This document shows, in pieces, positions 61,439-64,000 of a stretch of 64,000 bases of DNA; within the stretch, counting starts at the first letter, position 1; each line of letters opens with the position of its first letter. The position numbers and the translations under genes are program-made. The notes under the pieces were generated by a model that searched no databases, was not told the DNA's origin, and was given only the letters and a program-made list of their open reading frames with translations. The DNA is from Rotaria macrura (taxonomy: Eukaryota > Rotifera > Eurotatoria > Philodinida > Philodinidae), in assembly GCA_900239685.1 (NCBI GenBank), contig OENT01000382.1, positions 60,923 through 124,922 of the forward strand, in the 5' to 3' direction.

Positions 61439-62290
61439 TTAAAAGTAACGTTTTTTTTGCCATGGGAAGTTTGGATATTCTTTCAGATGCCAAAGATGTA
61501 TTTCAGCTCGTGCTATCATGTCGAATTGAATATGACTTCGCTTGTTGTTGACTAAAGATTGATGAGAAACATCTGGTATAACTAGAAATGGAGGAAATGC
61601 TACTCGAACAGTCAGTTTTTCTTGTTGCAAATAGCGATAAACATGATCGTATGGTTTTGGCGTACCATATTTCAACCAATGGAGAATAGGCCGGTAGGAT
61701 ACTCGTTTTAGCAAGACGGCAAATGCACCAAAAGTCGCATAATTAGCATCGAAGCATGCTCCACTCGGCCAATCCGTATGCTTTTTATGCCATATAGTCG
61801 CTCCCAATAATAGAACATCGGCTTCCAGGCAACGAGAGGGTAACTGTTTGAATAATAACGTGAAATTACGATGTGGCATGGCATCATCTTCAAAGACATA
61901 TACTTCTTTGTGATTATCACGAACAATCATATTAAAGAATTTTATCATCGTTGCTCGTAAGCTTTGTTCTCCAAGTGTTAGAGACTTATTTCTTTTAGAC
62001 ACTGGATGTGAAAGTCGAATACCATCGAATCGTCGAAGATCTAAATGAGCATATTTCTTAAAGTTTGACACAACGCTCGATACTCGTTGGTCATGACCAG
62101 GTACCGTAATCACATATGCTATACGTGGCGTAAGACGATTATTTAGTATGAAAGATGTTGGTGAAGTTTCGCATAAGTAATAATTCGAAAAAAAGATCGT
62201 AGCTAAAGTAATCTCGCAAATAACAAAGATGCACATGCATTTTGACATCGTGCTTCGTGTTGGATCGATTTTTATAATTTTATCATTCAT
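61439..62290 (-). CDS. GT25-like glycosyltransferase, type II membrane
   Basis: An intronless 283-residue protein. Residues 19-38 (MCIFVICEITLATIFF...) are a single signal anchor, so the catalytic part would face the Golgi/ER lumen. The rest fits glycosyltransferase family 25: a sugar-nucleotide fold start at RIAYVITVPGHDQRV (56-70), LTLGEQSLRATMIKFFN (104-120), the acidic metal-binding EDD at 134-136 within VYVFEDDAMPH, then ATFGAFAVLLKR (185-196), PYDHVYRYL (213-221) and PDVSHQSLV (239-247). The family transfers sugars, for example galactose to collagen hydroxylysine in animals and to LPS in bacteria; the acceptor here is unknown. It lacks the ER-retention tail and second domain of animal COLGALT, and is nearer in size to bacterial GT25. 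The stop codon abuts a MITE, so the native C-terminus might have been changed. No poly(A) signal is seen close by. Confidence 0.75.
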   Translation of the reverse strand: MNDKIIKIDPTRSTMSKCMCIFVICEITLATIFFSNYYLCETSPTSFILNNRLTPRIAYVITVPGHDQRVSSVVSNFKKYAHLDLRRFDGIRLSHPVSKRNKSLTLGEQSLRATMIKFFNMIVRDNHKEVYVFEDDAMPHRNFTLLFKQLPSRCLEADVLLLGATIWHKKHTDWPSGACFDANYATFGAFAVLLKRVSYRPILHWLKYGTPKPYDHVYRYLQQEKLTVRVAFPPFLVIPDVSHQSLVNNKRSHIQFDMIARAEIHLWHLKEYPNFPWQKKRYF

Positions 62291-62670
62291 CGATTGAAGT
62301 TACATAATATTTATTCTTAAATGGAAATAAATCGAAGAATGAATGCAAAGTCTCTCTCTCTCACAATAGTAAGAAGTCACATAAAAAAATTTCGGAATAG
62401 CTTTATGCGCCTAATTGTAGCAATTGTCTGTGATATTTATTTAACTGGTAGTTGGACATTTCATGAAAATAATTTAAAGGCATCTTCCTCCAACACCAAT
62501 TGAGACATATTTAGTAAAAACTAGAAGTCTCGTAAATAGTAATATTTATAAACCCTATTACATAACTAGAAAATTTCTAGGTTTGGTACAGTCCCATCCA
62601 TAGAAAATGTTTCAAGTTCAAGAATAATTTCTTTTTGCTTAGGACTATATCTAAGTGTTTAGAATTTGTC
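62291..62670. other. Upstream flank of the glycosyltransferase
   Basis: No feature I can support. Confidence 0.4.
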
Positions 62671-62783
62671 TACACTGGAAAAAAAAAGCTGTCACACGGA
62701 ACCTCCGAGGTTTCGTCAAGTTTTACTATACTATATAAGTGTCCGTAGGATCATACAAAACCTGTAAGAGGTTTAGTAATATC
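62671..62783 (+). repeat. Direct repeat copy 1 (CACTGGAAAAAAA end)
   Basis: Starts TACACTGGAAAAAAA and contains CCTCCGAGGTTTCGTCAAG, CTATATAAGTGTCCGTAG and CCTGTAAGAGGTTTAG. It is about 90% like the copy at 63888-64000 by eye. CACTG-A(n) starts are typical of DNA-transposon ends. Confidence 0.75.
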
Positions 62784-63610
62784 CAGGGTTTTGTAAAATT
62801 CTTTATACAGTTTTAAAATATAAAAATGTTTTGTCCTGAACTCTTTGAAATTTGCGTTACCCCTGAGGTTTGGTCAAAAACCCTTTTGAGTTTCGTATAA
62901 AAAACGTTTTGTAAACTATTCTTACTCTTAGAATTAGGACTACGAACTTCGTAATACGAAGTTACCATTGCCAAGTCCTTGCACTACCAAGTAGTTGGTA
63001 ACTTGTCAACTACCAGTTACGTGCTTACCGCATCAGGTCGGTACGAGTTACTGGATAACTGGGTGACGAGTTTACCCACTCCTTTAATAAGCATCAAAAA
63101 AGGCTTTAAGAAAAATTACGAAATTTTATTAAGTTCGACCAAAGTATATCAGGCTCGAGGAATCCATTGGTGAAATCCCTATTTTTACGATTTTCAGTTC
63201 ATATTGTTTGAGAAAAACATCTCTTTCCACAAAAATTTGAACTGTTTCATTGAAATTATTATTTTTCTCACGAAACCTGTTCTGTATTCAGAGATAGATT
63301 TTTAAAAAGGAAGAGTACAAGTGAAAATAATAAAAATTTCTGTATCAGAGTCGGATTCCGTGAGCCCAACTTGCTTTAGTCAAACATTTTAGAATTTCGT
63401 TTTTTTGTGAAAACTGACTTTGCTGATAATTAGAGGGGTCGTTGATTCATTCTCTCCGATACTGTTACCGGGTAACTGGTAACGAAAATGTTACCTGTTA
63501 CTTGATGAAATATTCCATTTTTAGTTAGATCAGTTGTCAGAAAGGCAGATAATAATGCTGAGTTCGATTCTAGAAGTTACAATAGGATGAAATTTTTTTT
63601 TCCTTTTCAG
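62784..63610. repeat. GTTACC-word repeat region
   Basis: Short words GGTAAC/GTTACC/AGTTAC recur in both orientations (62960-63070 and 63463-63505), with a palindrome AACTTCGTAATACGAAGTT at 62945-62963. It lies between the two direct repeats and may be the body of a composite or nested element. No coding region is supported. Confidence 0.45.
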
Positions 63611-63887
63611 ATCAAACGTCCCATGCCGATCGTTTCACCCACCGGAACCTGGAGGAACTGGCAGAAAAAATGCCTGAAAATTGCGATATTCTGTAGTAAT
63701 AGACATGGCGTCGCTGGTACATGGAAGTAGTCTCCTGGCCGGAAACTTTCCTGATTTTTTCTAATGAGTTCCGAGTAAGTTGGTGTGTCTTCCCAGCAAG
63801 AAATGGGAAAAAACATGGGAAAAATCTTGGGAGAGTTTATGGCCGAAATATTGCGTCCATGTTCCAGCGATATCATGTGTTTCACCA
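63611..63887. other. GC-richer patch, possible exon or repeat island
   Basis: It begins at a good acceptor-like site (CCTTTTCAG) and holds a GTAAGT site near 63776. It is open in one frame on each strand, and words such as GGAACCTGGAGGAACTGG recall the TTCCGG islands at 16.7 kb. I cannot choose between a decayed exon and a repeat island. Confidence 0.3.
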
Positions 63888-64000
63888 TACACTGAAAAAA
63901 AATAAGGTGTCCCACGAAACCTCTGAGGTTTCGTCAAGTTCTACTGTACTATATAAGTGTCCGTAGAATCATACGAAACCTGTAAGAGGTTTAGCAATAT
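63888..64000 (+). repeat. Direct repeat copy 2, cut by window end
   Basis: Starts TACACTGAAAAAAAA and follows copy 1 (62671-62783) over its whole visible length, including CCTCTGAGGTTTCGTCAAG. It continues beyond the window. Confidence 0.75.

Noticed and set aside
62945-62963. AACTTCGTAATACGAAGTT looks like the arms of a loxP-type recombinase site
   Set aside because: There is no 8-bp spacer between the arms, no recombinase gene, and it sits among other short palindromic words, so chance or the local repeat is the better explanation.
63607-63915. 102-codon minus-strand frame with protein-like stretches
   Set aside because: No ATG start, overlaps the direct repeat, and the plus strand is also open; I cannot tell a gene from a repeat island.
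1-64000. CRISPR arrays, bacterial operons, rRNA genes
   Set aside because: No regularly spaced direct repeats, no Shine-Dalgarno-linked gene strings and no rRNA-like sequence were seen; the gene structure is eukaryotic.

Overview
This window looks like AT-rich, gene-poor eukaryotic (animal) DNA. Genes are short, have GT-AG introns (mostly about 60-150 nt, a few 300-1,460 nt) and AATAAA-type poly(A) signals. No bacterial operon structure is visible. The set of families (divergent nuclear receptors in paralogous copies, an opsin, a DUF1275/YoaK membrane protein of bacterial affinity, a GT25-like glycosyltransferase, small Cys-rich secreted and GPI-anchored proteins), together with many small foldback/MITE-like elements, fits a small invertebrate. 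A bdelloid rotifer is my best guess. That is inference from gene content; no ribosomal or mitochondrial marker is present.

Layout. 1-5.1 kb: a three-exon nuclear receptor (NHR-A, minus strand, 1234-3620) and the 3' part of an unrecognised gene (4642-5087). 5.5-6.7 kb: a large inverted repeat with about 450-bp arms. 6.7-12 kb: no gene seen. 12.05-14.8 kb: a second nuclear receptor (NHR-B) with the same strand, exon number and intron phases as NHR-A; its long intron carries a CGTATACG-rich foldback element. 15.2-17 kb: a cluster of GC-richer repeat islands. 17-26 kb: largely empty apart from the 3' exons of an unrecognised gene (20.06-20.38 kb). 26.2-26.7 kb: an acidic/Ser-rich hypothetical gene. 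32.4 kb: an intronless secreted 10-Cys protein. 34.5-35.0 kb: a near-perfect palindrome. 37-38 kb: weak candidate exons. 38.4-39.8 kb: a foldback structure with a 150-N gap at its centre. 39.9-40.4 kb: a three-exon small gene. 42.9-43.3 kb: a TA-flanked MITE. 46.3-47.5 kb: an intronless opsin that keeps the retinal-binding lysine but lacks the D/E of D/ERY. 49.1 kb: a hAT-like MITE. 54.4-55.3 kb: a GPI-anchored Cys-rich surface protein. 56.5-58.7 kb: a four-exon DUF1275/YoaK gene with a 19-nt microexon. 60-64 kb: another CGTATACG foldback, a small secreted-peptide gene, a MITE touching the stop codon of a GT25-like glycosyltransferase, and nested repeats at the right edge.

The genes do not form a pathway. 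The window reads as scattered signalling and surface-protein genes in transposon-eroded DNA. The main relationship is between the two nuclear receptors, which are clear duplicates. Several genes (20 kb, 26 kb, 40 kb, 60.7 kb, 4.6 kb, and the YoaK N-terminus) were found by joining short exons at GT-AG sites that keep the frame; they need transcript support. The strongest leads for something unusual are the atypical opsin, the nuclear-receptor pair with a non-canonical P-box, the intron-bearing bacterial-type DUF1275 gene, and the family of foldback islands sharing ACCTGGG-type ends.
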